Shown: positions 1 through 8,851, counted from the stretch's first letter. The stretch: DNA of 64,000 nt from Sulfuriferula thiophila (GCF_003864975.1 NZ_BHGL01000046.1:372001-436000); one strand, 5' to 3'. Notes: generated from the sequence alone by a model not told the origin. Numbers and translations are program-made.

Positions 1-1316
1 GTACCGCCGAAAGCCTGGGCACTAGTGCCGCCAAGACCGCTCAAATCCTGCCATTGAATCCCAAATTCTGCCGCCTTGTCAGCCGTTACCTCGGCAATCA
101 GCGCTTCAACATAGACCTGTGCACGGCGCACATCCAGCTTATCCAGTGCAGCCCGCAAATTATTGTAAACCGCATCAGACGCGGTAATAATAATCGAGTT
201 GGTAGCCGCATCAGCCTGAATGATGCCAGGCATGGCTGGTGCACTCGAAGTCTGATTTGGACCCAGCGAAGCCGATGCACCCTGCGCCTGCATTACGACA
301 GGTGCAGCAAGTGTGGTAGTCGCACTCGCTGAACGTGATGTCACGCTGGCACTGCCGGTATCGCCCTGATAGATAGCACGCAAGGTTTCAGCCAGTTTTA
401 CCGCTTCGGCATTTTTCAAATAGACGACGTGTATGTTGCCACCCGCATTGGTAGGCGAATCGAGCATGGCCACAAATTTACGCAACTGGGTAAGCCGCGC
501 CGGATTGCTTGAGCGCACCAGCAGGCTATTTGAACGCACATCCGCAATCACGGTGATGCGCTGTATCGGCTCTATACCCGTAGTTCCCTGAACCTGTGTC
601 GCTTCGTCGAACAGACGATTCACTGTAACCGCGACATCAACCGCAGAAGCGTACTGTAGCGGAATGATGACAGGGTCGCTGCCGTTTGGTCGATCAATGG
701 AGTCGATAATTTTTTCCAGCCGCTGCAGATTGCTTGCGTAATCGGTAATCACCAGCGTATTGCTATTCGGATAGGCGGTAATGGCATTGCTGGGTGCAAT
801 CAGCGGACGCAGGATCGGTACCATCTGCGCTGCCGATTCGTATTTCATGGTAAAAATCCGGGTTTGGATGCGGTCGCCACCACCCCGCGCCTGTTCCGCT
901 GCACCAAATGTAGGGCTGGAATTCAGCTTGGCATCTGCCTCGGGTACAATTTTCACCAGTCCCCGGTCTTCGATTACACTAAATCCCTGCAAACGTAACG
1001 CAGACAGAAATACATCGTAAACCGAAGATCGCGGTATCGGTTTTGCCGAGTAAATATTGATCACCCCTTTGACGCGCGGGTCGAGCAGAAAATTCTTGCC
1101 TGTGATATCGCTGATGACTTTGACTACCCCCTCGATATCGGCATTAACAAAATTAAGCGTGACCGCATCCGCTCCGGTAGGGACACCGCCTTGCCGGGGT
1201 TTTTCTACCGATGCCATGATAGCCGGGGGCGCAGAATCACTGACAGCCCACACCTGTCCGGCAGGCAGTAACACCCCCATGCACAAAAATCCAGTTTTTA
1301 TCCAGCTGCGCTTCAT
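1..1316 (-). CDS. gspD: GspD, type II secretion secretin (5' part, runs off the window)
   Basis: Outer-membrane secretin forming the exit channel of the type II secretion system. The frame starts at an ATG at 1316 behind an AAGGGG ribosome site and runs off the left edge, leaving about 438 N-terminal residues. Residues 1-24 form a signal peptide ending near Ala-Val-Trp-Ala. An N0 domain (about 52-125, with FVNADIEGVVKVI) is followed by three KH-like repeats, N1 (about 150-210), N2 (213-285) and N3 (290-415). N3 carries a Ser/Thr/Ala-rich loop. The last visible residues (VEALIAEV, then FGIQWQ) enter the secretin core. It lies downstream of gspC on the same strand, separated by a 140-bp repeat element. 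The identification is firm; the C-terminal half cannot be seen. Confidence 0.97.
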   Translation of the reverse strand, partial: MKRSWIKTGFLCMGVLLPAGQVWAVSDSAPPAIMASVEKPRQGGVPTGADAVTLNFVNADIEGVVKVISDITGKNFLLDPRVKGVINIYSAKPIPRSSVYDVFLSALRLQGFSVIEDRGLVKIVPEADAKLNSSPTFGAAEQARGGGDRIQTRIFTMKYESAAQMVPILRPLIAPSNAITAYPNSNTLVITDYASNLQRLEKIIDSIDRPNGSDPVIIPLQYASAVDVAVTVNRLFDEATQVQGTTGIEPIQRITVIADVRSNSLLVRSSNPARLTQLRKFVAMLDSPTNAGGNIHVVYLKNAEAVKLAETLRAIYQGDTGSASVTSRSASATTTLAAPVVMQAQGASASLGPNQTSSAPAMPGIIQADAATNSIIITASDAVYNNLRAALDKLDVRRAQVYVEALIAEVTADKAAEFGIQWQDLSGLGGTSAQAFGG

Positions 1317-1360
1317 CTTAACCCCTTACATGGCATCATTTATCACGGCATTCTTTGTTT

Positions 1361-1500
1361 GAGACCTTTGCACGATTACTGCGCTTGTTCATATTTCGTT
1401 GGAAATCAGCTCAAAATGCTCATGTACTAGTTGTACACTCCGCTTTTTCGCTGATTTCCGCCTCATCTGAACTGCGCTCGCTACATCGTGCAAAGGTCTC
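1361..1500 (+). repeat. 140-bp MITE-like element, copy A
   Basis: A 140-bp unit bounded by perfect 16-bp terminal inverted repeats (GAGACCTTTGCACGAT and its complement). Subterminal GGAAATCAGC stretches are also inverted, so the whole unit can fold into a long hairpin. It has no coding capacity. A second copy at 35329-35468 lies in inverse orientation and differs at only three positions. Copy A fills the gspC-gspD gap, and its last base is the third base of the gspC stop codon. Ends of the form GAGACCTTTGCA recall IS5-type insertion sequences, so a non-autonomous derivative is plausible; that origin is an inference. No clear target-site duplication is visible. Confidence 0.85.
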
Positions 1501-1922
1501 TATTTGTTCATTGGCGGGACAACAGGTCCTGCAGTCAGGCTTTTCTCGGGCCAGGCCAGCGTTTCGCGAATCCCGCCACGTACCAGAACGAGGTGATCCG
1601 TACTGACTTCCTCAAGCCGGATACCCGGAGCGATATCGTCTCCCTCTTGCACCGTAAGTATCTGTTTCGGCTCCAGTTTCACGATCGCGTAACCACGCCG
1701 ACCCGGCGTTGCCGCCACACTGCCCAGCAAACGGATCGCGATACCTGTCGGAGAGACACGACTACTGTTCCGCTCCGTTTTCCCAAACAAACCATCCGCT
1801 GATCCGGCATGCTCGTACACCTTGGCGGCTGCCTGCGCGCGCGGTTCAGGCAGCGGCGCAAACCACTCCCAGGTCCAGTAAGCCACCACCAGGGCGAGCA
1901 CCACCACAGCAGTAATCGTCAC
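1500..1922 (-). CDS. gspC: GspC, type II secretion inner-membrane component, short form
   Basis: Links the inner-membrane platform to the secretin GspD. A single transmembrane helix lies near residues 4-16. The homology region follows (about 50-130, with GIAIRLLGSVA and GYAIVKLEPKQ). There is no PDZ or coiled-coil C-terminus, so at 140 residues this is a minimal GspC. The start is uncertain: the GTG at 1922 has no ribosome site, and the frame stays open upstream to a TGA at 1983-1985. A longer N-terminus from a rare codon such as CTG at 1971-1973 would supply the expected cytoplasmic residues. The stop codon TAG uses the terminal base of the adjoining repeat, so the original C-terminus may have been cut by its insertion. 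Confidence 0.85.
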   Translation of the reverse strand: MTITAVVVLALVVAYWTWEWFAPLPEPRAQAAAKVYEHAGSADGLFGKTERNSSRVSPTGIAIRLLGSVAATPGRRGYAIVKLEPKQILTVQEGDDIAPGIRLEEVSTDHLVLVRGGIRETLAWPEKSLTAGPVVPPMNK

Positions 1923-2106
1923 CGAATTAACCGCGGCAGTTTGAGCAAAATTTGATCTATCTAATGAGGACAGTTGCTTCTTTCATTGCTGGCGCACCAC
2001 CACATGGAATGACGGCACACACCCTATTCGGCCAGATGAATCCGCATCCGGTCAGACGGAAAATTCCCATATGCCAGGCATGGTAGAGTAAAAAATTTCG
2101 GCTGTA

Positions 2107-2122
2107 TGTGCGCTATCGCACA
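2107..2122. promoter_or_regulatory. Crp-like inverted repeat TGTGCG-N4-CGCACA, site 1
   Basis: The 16-bp sequence TGTGCGCTATCGCACA has perfect 6-bp arms around CTAT. The geometry matches a Crp-family operator (TGTGN-N6-NCACA). It lies in the divergent gspC/gspG region, 94 bp before the gspG start. Close copies occur at 8937 and 18635. Which regulator binds it is inferred, not shown. Confidence 0.6.
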
Positions 2123-2215
2123 GAACGAATTCTGCCCAAAGCAGATACTTGGCCCCATCTCGCCAGAGGGCAAAATCATCATGCGCTCGGTGTAATGCAA
2201 CACTTGGGAGCAGAT

Positions 2216-2647
2216 ATGAAAGTAACGAACTGGCAACGTGGTTTTACGTTGCTCGAAGTGATGATAGTGGTCGTCATTCTGGGCATACTCGCCGTACTGG
2301 TGGTACCGAAAATCATCAGCCGGCCTGACGAGGCGCGCGTCATGGCGGCCAAGCAGGATATTGCGAGCCTGATGCAGGGACTCAAACTTTATCGTCTGGA
2401 TAATCAGCGTTATCCAGTTACCGAGCAGGGTCTGCAGGCACTCGCCGTGCGGCCGACCACTGCGCCGCTACCACTCAACTGGAAAGCCGGTGGCTATATC
2501 GAGCGCCTGCCGAAAGACCCCTGGGGTAATCCTTACCAATATCTGAATCCCGGCGTACACGGCGAGATCGATATTTTCAGTTTGGGTGCCGACAGCGCGC
2601 CGGGTGGTGAAGGTAACGATGCGGATATAGGCTCCTGGTCGCTCTAG
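2216..2647 (+). CDS. gspG: GspG, major type II pseudopilin
   Basis: Major pseudopilin of the type II secretion pseudopilus. The ATG at 2216 follows GGAG and gives 143 residues, preferred over an in-frame start 108 bp upstream. Prepilin peptidase would cut after Gly9, leaving Phe at position 1 and Glu at position 5 (RG/FTLLE), followed by a hydrophobic helix (VMIVVVILGILAVLVV). The C-terminal half has the family's YPVTEQGLQAL and DPWGNPYQY motifs and a Ca2+-site region near the GGEGNDADIGSW end. It is the first gene of the rightward gspG-N operon. A Crp-like box lies upstream. Confidence 0.97.
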   Translation: MKVTNWQRGFTLLEVMIVVVILGILAVLVVPKIISRPDEARVMAAKQDIASLMQGLKLYRLDNQRYPVTEQGLQALAVRPTTAPLPLNWKAGGYIERLPKDPWGNPYQYLNPGVHGEIDIFSLGADSAPGGEGNDADIGSWSL

Positions 2648-2720
2648 GCCGGGTTAGTTGATGCTATCCCCGGCAAACAATCAGGTAACGCGGTTGTCAG
2701 CACATAAACGCTACACAAGC

Positions 2721-3218
2721 ATGAAAATTAGCGGCTTCACGCTCATAGAAATGCTGATCGTGTTGCTGATCATGGGCATACTGGTCGGGCTGGCGAGCAC
2801 TATCATTCAGCCTGACAACAGCGCATTACTGCGTGTTGAAGTGAACAGACTGGTGCAATTGATGAACATTGCCGAAACAGAATCACGCTTCAGCGGCAAG
2901 CCTGTCGCATGGACTGCCGATGGGCGCGGCTATCGGTTCTGGCGATTCAGTGAAGACACAGGCTGGTCCGAAATTAGCCAAGATGACTTACTGCGAGCGC
3001 GCACCCTGCCCGCAGGAATGACGATTACCAACCTGCGTATAGAAAACATGCGCTCATCACTACCCATGCGGGTGGAATTCTCTCCTTATGGCTCGATGCT
3101 CGTCTTCAGCGTAGAAATGTCGCTGGGTACCGCGCATTTCACCATAGCGAATTCACCGGTTGGCGACGTAAGCGTGTTACCCGACACGGGAGGCGCAAAT
3201 GCTCAGTTGGCACAATAA
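2721..3218 (+). CDS. gspH: GspH, minor type II pseudopilin
   Basis: Minor pseudopilin. From the ATG at 2721 the leader is very short, MKISG, with prepilin peptidase cleavage after Gly5 before FTLIEML, then a hydrophobic helix. The C-terminal domain is predicted to be beta-rich. An in-frame ATG at 2658 would give a 26-residue leader. Neither start has a strong ribosome site, and 2721 is chosen for its normal leader length. The gene ends 20 bp inside gspI, consistent with translational coupling. Confidence 0.9.
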   Translation: MKISGFTLIEMLIVLLIMGILVGLASTIIQPDNSALLRVEVNRLVQLMNIAETESRFSGKPVAWTADGRGYRFWRFSEDTGWSEISQDDLLRARTLPAGMTITNLRIENMRSSLPMRVEFSPYGSMLVFSVEMSLGTAHFTIANSPVGDVSVLPDTGGANAQLAQ

Positions 3219-3594
3219 AAAGCACAGCGGTTTTACGTTGATAGAAGTGCTGGTTGCGCTTGCCATCATTTCCATCGCCCTGCTTGCCTCCTTGCGCGTC
3301 GCGGGCGGTGGCACAAACAGCGTTGGCGAATTGCGCGCACGCCTGCTCGCCGGCTGGGTAGCTGAAAATGTGCTGGCGGAACAGCGTGCACGCGACATCT
3401 GGCTACCAATTGGCACGCAAAGCGGTAATCAGCGTCAGGGCGGCATGCCTTTCATCTGGCGCGAAGAAGTTATCGCCACCCCCAATACAGCGTTTCGTCG
3501 GGTCAATATCAGTGTATACGCCGTAGCCGAGGACACTCACGTGCTCGCACATCTGGTCGGATTTGTCAGTCAGCCACCGAGTACGCCCCAATGA
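3199..3594 (+). CDS. gspI: GspI, minor type II pseudopilin
   Basis: Minor pseudopilin of the GspI-J-K tip complex, 131 residues. The start is preceded by GGGAGG. Prepilin cleavage after Gly11 exposes FTLIEVLVALAI with the conserved Glu5. The next segment (AENVLAEQRA) is typical of GspI. It overlaps gspH by 20 bp and gspJ by 4 bp (ATGA). Confidence 0.94.
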   Translation: MLSWHNKKHSGFTLIEVLVALAIISIALLASLRVAGGGTNSVGELRARLLAGWVAENVLAEQRARDIWLPIGTQSGNQRQGGMPFIWREEVIATPNTAFRRVNISVYAVAEDTHVLAHLVGFVSQPPSTPQ

Positions 3595-4190
3595 ACATCG
3601 CTGCGCGCAGTTCACTACGCGGATTTACCCTGATAGAGCTACTCACCGCGCTGCTTATACTCTCGTTGCTGGCACTCATGTCCTACCGCGGCCTGAGCGC
3701 AGTGCTGGATGCACGCGTACACATAGAGCAGCAAACCGAAAAATGGCGCCACGTGACTGCTTTTTTCGCACGCTTCGAACACGACGTGAAGCTCGCAGCA
3801 CCCCGGCCCGTACGAACGGCAACCGGCACTGCACCGGCATGGCTGGGCCAGGCTGATGCCGTGTATGAACCGCGCCTGACATTCAGTCGTTTTGCTTCGT
3901 CCGAGGGCATGGATACGCCACGACGCATTGCCTATCGACTCAACGAAAAACAGCAGATAGAACTGTGGCTATGGCCGGTACTGGACATGCCACCTGCTTC
4001 ACTGCCGGTACGCTATCCCGTGCTGAGTGGCGTAACCAGATTTGAAATGCAGTATCTGGATATGAACCTTAACTGGATTAACACATGGCCGTCGTCACCG
4101 AATGACACCCCCGTCCCCCGAGCCATACGCCTGCGTATTGTGCTCACTACCGGCGAAGATATCGTGCGTATTTTTACCTTAACATCATGA
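3591..4190 (+). CDS. gspJ: GspJ, minor type II pseudopilin
   Basis: Tip-complex pseudopilin of 199 residues. Cleavage after Gly11 exposes FTLIELLTALLILSLLALMSY. The family feature W...FFARFEHDV follows at about 49-65. It starts in an ATGA overlap with gspI and ends in an ATGA overlap with gspK, so the three tip components are translationally coupled. Confidence 0.94.
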   Translation: MNIAARSSLRGFTLIELLTALLILSLLALMSYRGLSAVLDARVHIEQQTEKWRHVTAFFARFEHDVKLAAPRPVRTATGTAPAWLGQADAVYEPRLTFSRFASSEGMDTPRRIAYRLNEKQQIELWLWPVLDMPPASLPVRYPVLSGVTRFEMQYLDMNLNWINTWPSSPNDTPVPRAIRLRIVLTTGEDIVRIFTLTS

Positions 4191-5101
4191 AAACCCGACA
4201 ACGCGGTGTCGCCATCGTACTCGCCATGGGCGTAGTCGCCCTTGCTGCATTGGCAGCAACAGCGATGATGACCACACAAAGCACCTGGATGCGACAAAAT
4301 GAATTGGCCAGCGATCACGTCCAGGCGCAAACGCTGATTGCCGTTGGCCTGGACTGGACGCGCGCACTGCTGAGCGATGATCGCCGCGTGAGCAATGTCG
4401 ACTACCTGGGGGAAGCATGGGCGCTACGGCTGCCGCCGATTCCTGTTGAAAACGGTAGCCTTACCGGTCAGATCGAGGATCAGCAGGGCAAGTTCAATCT
4501 CAACAATCTGGTGAAAGATGGCAAAGTCAATCTCGCCCAGCTCGCCAGTTTTAAACGTCTGCTATCCATACTCAGTTTGCCGCCCACACTCGCTGACGCT
4601 GCGGCCGACTGGATCGACACCGACAGCGAGGCCCAGCCGCAAGGAGGCGCCGAAGATGCCTATTATCTGGCATTACCGCAACCTTACCTCACGGCCAACC
4701 GGCCATTGATTGATATAGCCGAACTGGCGCTGGTGCGCGGCTTTGATGATGGCGTACGCGAGCGGCTTCGCCCCTACGTCTCGGCATTGCCTGTGTTCAC
4801 TGCCGTCAACGTGAATACCGCATCGCCTGAAGTCCTTGCCGCGGAGATTGACGGGCTGGGTCTGGACGCGGCCCGTGCTCTGGTTGCAAAACGCACAAGT
4901 ACTTATTTTCGTGACCAGGCTGATTTCCTCAACCAGTTGCCCAGGGATATTCAGCCAGCAGCTGAAAACATCGCATTTAGCAGCAATTACTTTCAGGTGA
5001 AAATGCGCGTCACCATCGGCAGCGCACAGGCGCGCAGTATCGCCCTGCTCGCGCGCACCAACACCAATTGGCCAACTATACTCTGGAGAAAAATGCTATG
5101 A
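4187..5101 (+). CDS. gspK: GspK, large minor pseudopilin at the pseudopilus tip
   Basis: Largest minor pseudopilin, 304 residues, expected to cap the pseudopilus. After Gly7 the mature protein begins VAIVLAMGV and lacks Glu at position 5, as is normal for GspK. The alpha domain contains the GQIEDQQGKFNLNNL motif (about 90-106) and a helix-hairpin-helix-like segment with VNVNTASPEVL (about 206-218). It overlaps gspJ and gspL by 4 bp each. Confidence 0.94.
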   Translation: MKTRQRGVAIVLAMGVVALAALAATAMMTTQSTWMRQNELASDHVQAQTLIAVGLDWTRALLSDDRRVSNVDYLGEAWALRLPPIPVENGSLTGQIEDQQGKFNLNNLVKDGKVNLAQLASFKRLLSILSLPPTLADAAADWIDTDSEAQPQGGAEDAYYLALPQPYLTANRPLIDIAELALVRGFDDGVRERLRPYVSALPVFTAVNVNTASPEVLAAEIDGLGLDAARALVAKRTSTYFRDQADFLNQLPRDIQPAAENIAFSSNYFQVKMRVTIGSAQARSIALLARTNTNWPTILWRKML

Positions 5102-6303
5102 GCTTACTCCGCATCTATGGCTCACTACTCGATCAAACACAGCACTGTGAATGGGTATTAATCAGTGACCATCGCGAACCGATTAGCGGCGCAGGCCGCC
5201 TCACCGATCTGCCGCAACACGTTGAACGTGTGCAACTGGTCATCCCCGCAGCTGAGGTATTGATCACGCGCGCACGCATACCACAGAGTGCCAGACACCG
5301 TAGCGGATCCCTGCTGGCTTTCGCGATTGAGGATAAAACCGCCGCTGACCCGGATGTCAATCAGGTAAGCTGGCTCGGATCAACCGGAGAAGAAGATGCG
5401 CTTGCCGTGATCGACAAGCAAGGACTCGCACGCTGGTATCTCACACTCGGCGCGGTTGGCATACGCGTCGATGAAGTGCACAGCGAAACGCTATTGCTGC
5501 CGATACAAGCTAATGAATGGAGTGTTGCCTGGGATGGCAGCGAAGGCTTTGTGCGTACCGGGACATTCGAAGGTGCAGCAACGGACAGTGGCGACCAGAC
5601 TACACCACCGCTATTTCTGCGCCTCATGCTGGAAGAAGCAAAAACACGCGATGCCAGCCCGACATCAATTGCGTTGTATATGACAACGGCGGATGCTGTA
5701 CCGGATATTGCGGCATGGCAACACGAACTCGGCACAGCGCTGTACATCGCCGGCACCTGGGACTGGCGCTCCGCTCCGCCCAATGCTGGCATCAGCATGG
5801 CGCAGCAACGCGAACGCTGGCGTGGCCTAACCGGTATGGCTGCACGGCTGCGACCGGCAGCCTGGATACTGGGTGCCGCGCTGACGCTGCATGCTGTCGC
5901 ACTCATCTCTGACTGGTCAATACTTGCCAGCGACCAACACACATTACGCAAGCAAATGGAAATGCAGTTTCGCGCCAGCTTTCCCGATGCAGTTGCCGTA
6001 GTCGATCCAGCCCTGCAAATGCGCCGCAAACTCGCTGAAGCCCGGCATAGTGCTGGCGTGGCCGACAGCGGGGACTTTTTACCGATGATAGTGCAAGTGG
6101 CCGCAGCGACAAAAACACTGCCTGCCGGAACAGTCAGCGCCGTGTCCTATGAGAGTGGCCAGATGACACTCAAGCTGACCAGCAACGAAAACACCATGGT
6201 GCAAACCATCATGGCGCACCTACGCCAATCCGGCTTGAACGTTGACGCTGCCCCCAGCAATGACACCAGCACCAGCACACTCCTGATCATAAGGGCATCA
6301 TGA
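5098..6303 (+). CDS. gspL: GspL, inner-membrane platform protein
   Basis: Platform protein that recruits the GspE ATPase. The ATG at 5098 follows CTGGAG and overlaps the gspK stop as ATGA. An in-frame TTG ten codons earlier is less likely. It has 401 residues: an actin-like cytoplasmic domain (about 1-240), one transmembrane helix (about 255-280, AAWILGAALTLHAVALI) and a periplasmic ferredoxin-like domain at the end. Family identity rests on this architecture and on its position between gspK and gspM. Confidence 0.93.
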   Translation: MSLLRIYGSLLDQTQHCEWVLISDHREPISGAGRLTDLPQHVERVQLVIPAAEVLITRARIPQSARHRSGSLLAFAIEDKTAADPDVNQVSWLGSTGEEDALAVIDKQGLARWYLTLGAVGIRVDEVHSETLLLPIQANEWSVAWDGSEGFVRTGTFEGAATDSGDQTTPPLFLRLMLEEAKTRDASPTSIALYMTTADAVPDIAAWQHELGTALYIAGTWDWRSAPPNAGISMAQQRERWRGLTGMAARLRPAAWILGAALTLHAVALISDWSILASDQHTLRKQMEMQFRASFPDAVAVVDPALQMRRKLAEARHSAGVADSGDFLPMIVQVAAATKTLPAGTVSAVSYESGQMTLKLTSNENTMVQTIMAHLRQSGLNVDAAPSNDTSTSTLLIIRAS

Positions 6304-6788
6304 AAACACAACTACGCAAAGCATGGGAATCACGGGCGCCGCGGGAGCGCACTTTCATCGTCATACTCAGCATCATCATCAGCGCCACATTGTATTTATG
6401 GCTGATACAGTCGGGTGGCAAAGCGCATCAACGATTGCGTGCCAGCGTGACGACGTTGCGAGCGCAGGCAAGCCAGCTCGAACAGCAGAGCATCGAGCTC
6501 GGACAGTTGCGTGCTGTTCCCACGCCCCCTGCCTCGCACACTGATCTGCGCACACTGGTACAAGCACAAACCGACGCAGCAGGATTAACTCATGCGCTGA
6601 TTAAAATGGATGCTCCTGATGCTGATCATGTGCAAGTGGTATTCAACGCTGTTGCATTCAGCGACTGGCTCAACTGGGTCACCAGCCTGAAAGCGCAGCA
6701 AATCCGACTGGATACCAGCCAGATTGAAGCATTGCCTGCGCCGGGCATGGTCAGCGTGACTGCGACGCTGCAACGCGCCCAGCATTGA
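6300..6788 (+). CDS. gspM: GspM, inner-membrane platform protein
   Basis: Partner of GspL in the platform, 162 residues. It has a short cytoplasmic N-terminus (ESRAPRERTFIVIL), one transmembrane helix (about 18-37), a coiled-coil stretch (about 45-70) and a small periplasmic domain. It starts in an ATGA overlap with gspL. Sequence conservation in this family is weak, so the call leans on size, topology and order. Confidence 0.9.
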   Translation: MKTQLRKAWESRAPRERTFIVILSIIISATLYLWLIQSGGKAHQRLRASVTTLRAQASQLEQQSIELGQLRAVPTPPASHTDLRTLVQAQTDAAGLTHALIKMDAPDADHVQVVFNAVAFSDWLNWVTSLKAQQIRLDTSQIEALPAPGMVSVTATLQRAQH

Positions 6789-6790
6789 AC

Positions 6791-7534
6791 ATGAAGCGAT
6801 TAACTATCATCACCATTGGACTTGCAGTCTATACGCTAGCTATTATCATTACCGCGCCCGCAACATTGATGGATACGGCCTTGCAGCGCATCAGTCAGGG
6901 CAAATTGCGTCTGGTTGAAACACAGGGCACGCTATGGTCAGGGACGGGACAACTTGAGATACGGGATACCAGTGGACGAGCTGGTGGTGCACAAAGTCTG
7001 GCCTGGCATATGCAGCCCGCGTCGTTACTGCGCGGACATCTGGTTTACCTGCTCAATCTGGCGCAATCGACCCAGCCGGTTACCGTAACATTATCGGTAT
7101 CCCAGGTTGAGATTACGAACGCCGACATCAACCTGCCAGCCACAGTCCTGGGTCTGGCCATACCCAAATTAGCACCGCTGGGTCTGAGCGGTGATCTATC
7201 GCTGCACGTCGCCAACCTCACTTTCGCATCCGACCGTATGCAGGGCAATACCAGCCTGCAATGGCGCGATGCCGGATCAGCGTTTACCACCGTTTCGCCA
7301 CTGGGAGACTATGAATTGACACTTAATGGCGACGGCGCCACCACGCATGCCTTGCTGCGTACCCTGCAAGGGCCGCTCAAGCTGGATGGCAAAGGCACCT
7401 GGGCAAACGGGGATAAGCCGAATTTTCTGGCGACTGCCCAGGTTCCACCGCAACAACAGCAACAACTTGATCCGCTGTTACGCCTGATTGCAGTAACGCG
7501 TGGTGCGGGCAGCTACGAATTGCAGCTCAAATAA
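6791..7534 (+). CDS. gspN: GspN, accessory type II secretion protein
   Basis: Last gene of the gspG-N arm, 247 residues. An N-terminal membrane anchor (about 5-25) is followed by a beta-rich periplasmic domain with VETQGTLWSGTGQL, typical of the T2SSN family. The ATG at 6791 lies 3 bp after the gspM stop. A TTG at 6785 in the same frame is an alternative. GspN is present in only some type II systems and its role is unclear. The gene converges on the Nramp-like gene with 21 bp between. Confidence 0.92.
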   Translation: MKRLTIITIGLAVYTLAIIITAPATLMDTALQRISQGKLRLVETQGTLWSGTGQLEIRDTSGRAGGAQSLAWHMQPASLLRGHLVYLLNLAQSTQPVTVTLSVSQVEITNADINLPATVLGLAIPKLAPLGLSGDLSLHVANLTFASDRMQGNTSLQWRDAGSAFTTVSPLGDYELTLNGDGATTHALLRTLQGPLKLDGKGTWANGDKPNFLATAQVPPQQQQQLDPLLRLIAVTRGAGSYELQLK

Positions 7535-7555
7535 ACCAACAGTACTGGGCGCATT

Positions 7556-8851
7556 TCACTGCCCGAACGACCAGAACATGGCGATCACGGCTATCGCCAT
7601 GACTACTGTGCATACCCAGCCCAGCACTTTCAGTCTGCGTGAAATGACGAATTGCCCCATGATATCCGCGCGTGTCGCCATCAGCATCATCACCGCCATA
7701 ATCGGTACGGAAATGACGCCGTTGATGACCGCGCTCCAGTACAAAGCTTTAATCGGGTCGATAGGCGTAAAGCAGAGACCGACACCGATTAACGTAGAAA
7801 TGACGATAATGCTATAAAAGCCCTTGGCCTTATTTGGTTTAAGTTCCAGGCTGTTGCGCCAATTGAATGCACCAGCTAGCGCGTAGGCAGCGGAACCGGC
7901 CAAAACAGGAATTGCCAGCATACCAGTACCAATAATGCCCGCACTGAACAGCCAGAAAGCAAAATCCCCAGCGATCGGACGCAGTGCTGACGCCGCCTGT
8001 GCCGATGTCTGTATCTCGGTTATACCATGCATATTGAGCGTCACGGCGGTCGTCAGAATGATAAAAAAAGCGACCAAATTGGAAAAACCCATACCGATAT
8101 ACGTATCGAGCTTGATACGCCGGAAATTGGCTTCTGCCTGCTCAGGCGCCTTTTTTAACGCCTTTGCCTGCGGATTAGCATGCTGCTCCTCAACCTCTTG
8201 CGAAGCCTGCCAGAAAAACAGATAAGGACTAATGGTGGTACCGAACACCGCAACGACAGTGGTGATGTACGCCGGCTGCCAGGACAGATGCGGCAGCATG
8301 GTATTGATTACCACCTGCGTCCACGGTATGTGTATGACGAACGCAGTGGCAACGTATGCAAGCAATGACAGGGTAAGCCATTTCAACACCCGCACGTAAC
8401 GGCTATACGGGATAAATATTTGCAGCAACAGCGATACCACGCCAAAACCGACGGCGTACCAGTGCGTTGGGCCGCCGCCTACCATCAGCTTCAACGCATC
8501 CGCCATGGCAGCCACGTCAGCAGCGATATTGATAGTATTGGCCACTAACAGCAACCCGACGATGCTGTATAACAGCTTGGCCGGATAGTGTTGGCGCATA
8601 TTGGTGGCCAGACCATGACCGCTGACCCGACCAATCTTGGCACTGATAACCTGGATGCCGACCATCAACGGGTAAGTCAGCCATACCGTCCACAACATGC
8701 TTAAACCAAACTGTGCGCCAGCTTGTGAATAGGTGGCGATGCCGCTGGGATCGTCGTCGGCAGCACCTGTAATCAGACCCGGGCCGAGCTTTTTTAGCCA
8801 GGACACCTTACCTACATCTTCACTGCTTACTGCTACTTTCACATGTGCCAT
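7556..8851 (-). CDS. Nramp-related divalent metal transporter with variant metal site
   Basis: Multi-spanning inner-membrane protein of 431 residues with about 11 predicted helices, related to MntH/Nramp proton-coupled metal importers. The first-helix motif is GAADDDPSGIATYSQAG rather than the usual DPGN. The sixth-helix region reads GTTISPYLFFWQASQEVEE, so the metal-coordinating Met of the canonical MPH motif is absent. These changes place it in a divergent branch of the superfamily, and the substrate (Mn2+, Mg2+ or another ion) cannot be assigned. A Crp-like box lies 86-101 bp upstream, shared with the divergent gene at 9001. Confidence 0.85.
   Translation of the reverse strand: MAHVKVAVSSEDVGKVSWLKKLGPGLITGAADDDPSGIATYSQAGAQFGLSMLWTVWLTYPLMVGIQVISAKIGRVSGHGLATNMRQHYPAKLLYSIVGLLLVANTINIAADVAAMADALKLMVGGGPTHWYAVGFGVVSLLLQIFIPYSRYVRVLKWLTLSLLAYVATAFVIHIPWTQVVINTMLPHLSWQPAYITTVVAVFGTTISPYLFFWQASQEVEEQHANPQAKALKKAPEQAEANFRRIKLDTYIGMGFSNLVAFFIILTTAVTLNMHGITEIQTSAQAASALRPIAGDFAFWLFSAGIIGTGMLAIPVLAGSAAYALAGAFNWRNSLELKPNKAKGFYSIIVISTLIGVGLCFTPIDPIKALYWSAVINGVISVPIMAVMMLMATRADIMGQFVISRRLKVLGWVCTVVMAIAVIAMFWSFGQ

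Noticed and set aside
1361-1500. Insertion sequence with a transposase
   Set aside because: The unit is only 140 bp and has no coding capacity; it is treated as a MITE-like repeat.
2024-2236. Minus-strand reading frame of 70 codons opposite the start of gspG
   Set aside because: It overlaps the gspG start and the Crp-like box, lacks a ribosome site and has no protein-like features.
5361-6029. Minus-strand frame of 222 codons opposite gspL
   Set aside because: It is Ser/Ala/Arg-rich shadow sequence without domain features; the gspL frame is strongly supported.
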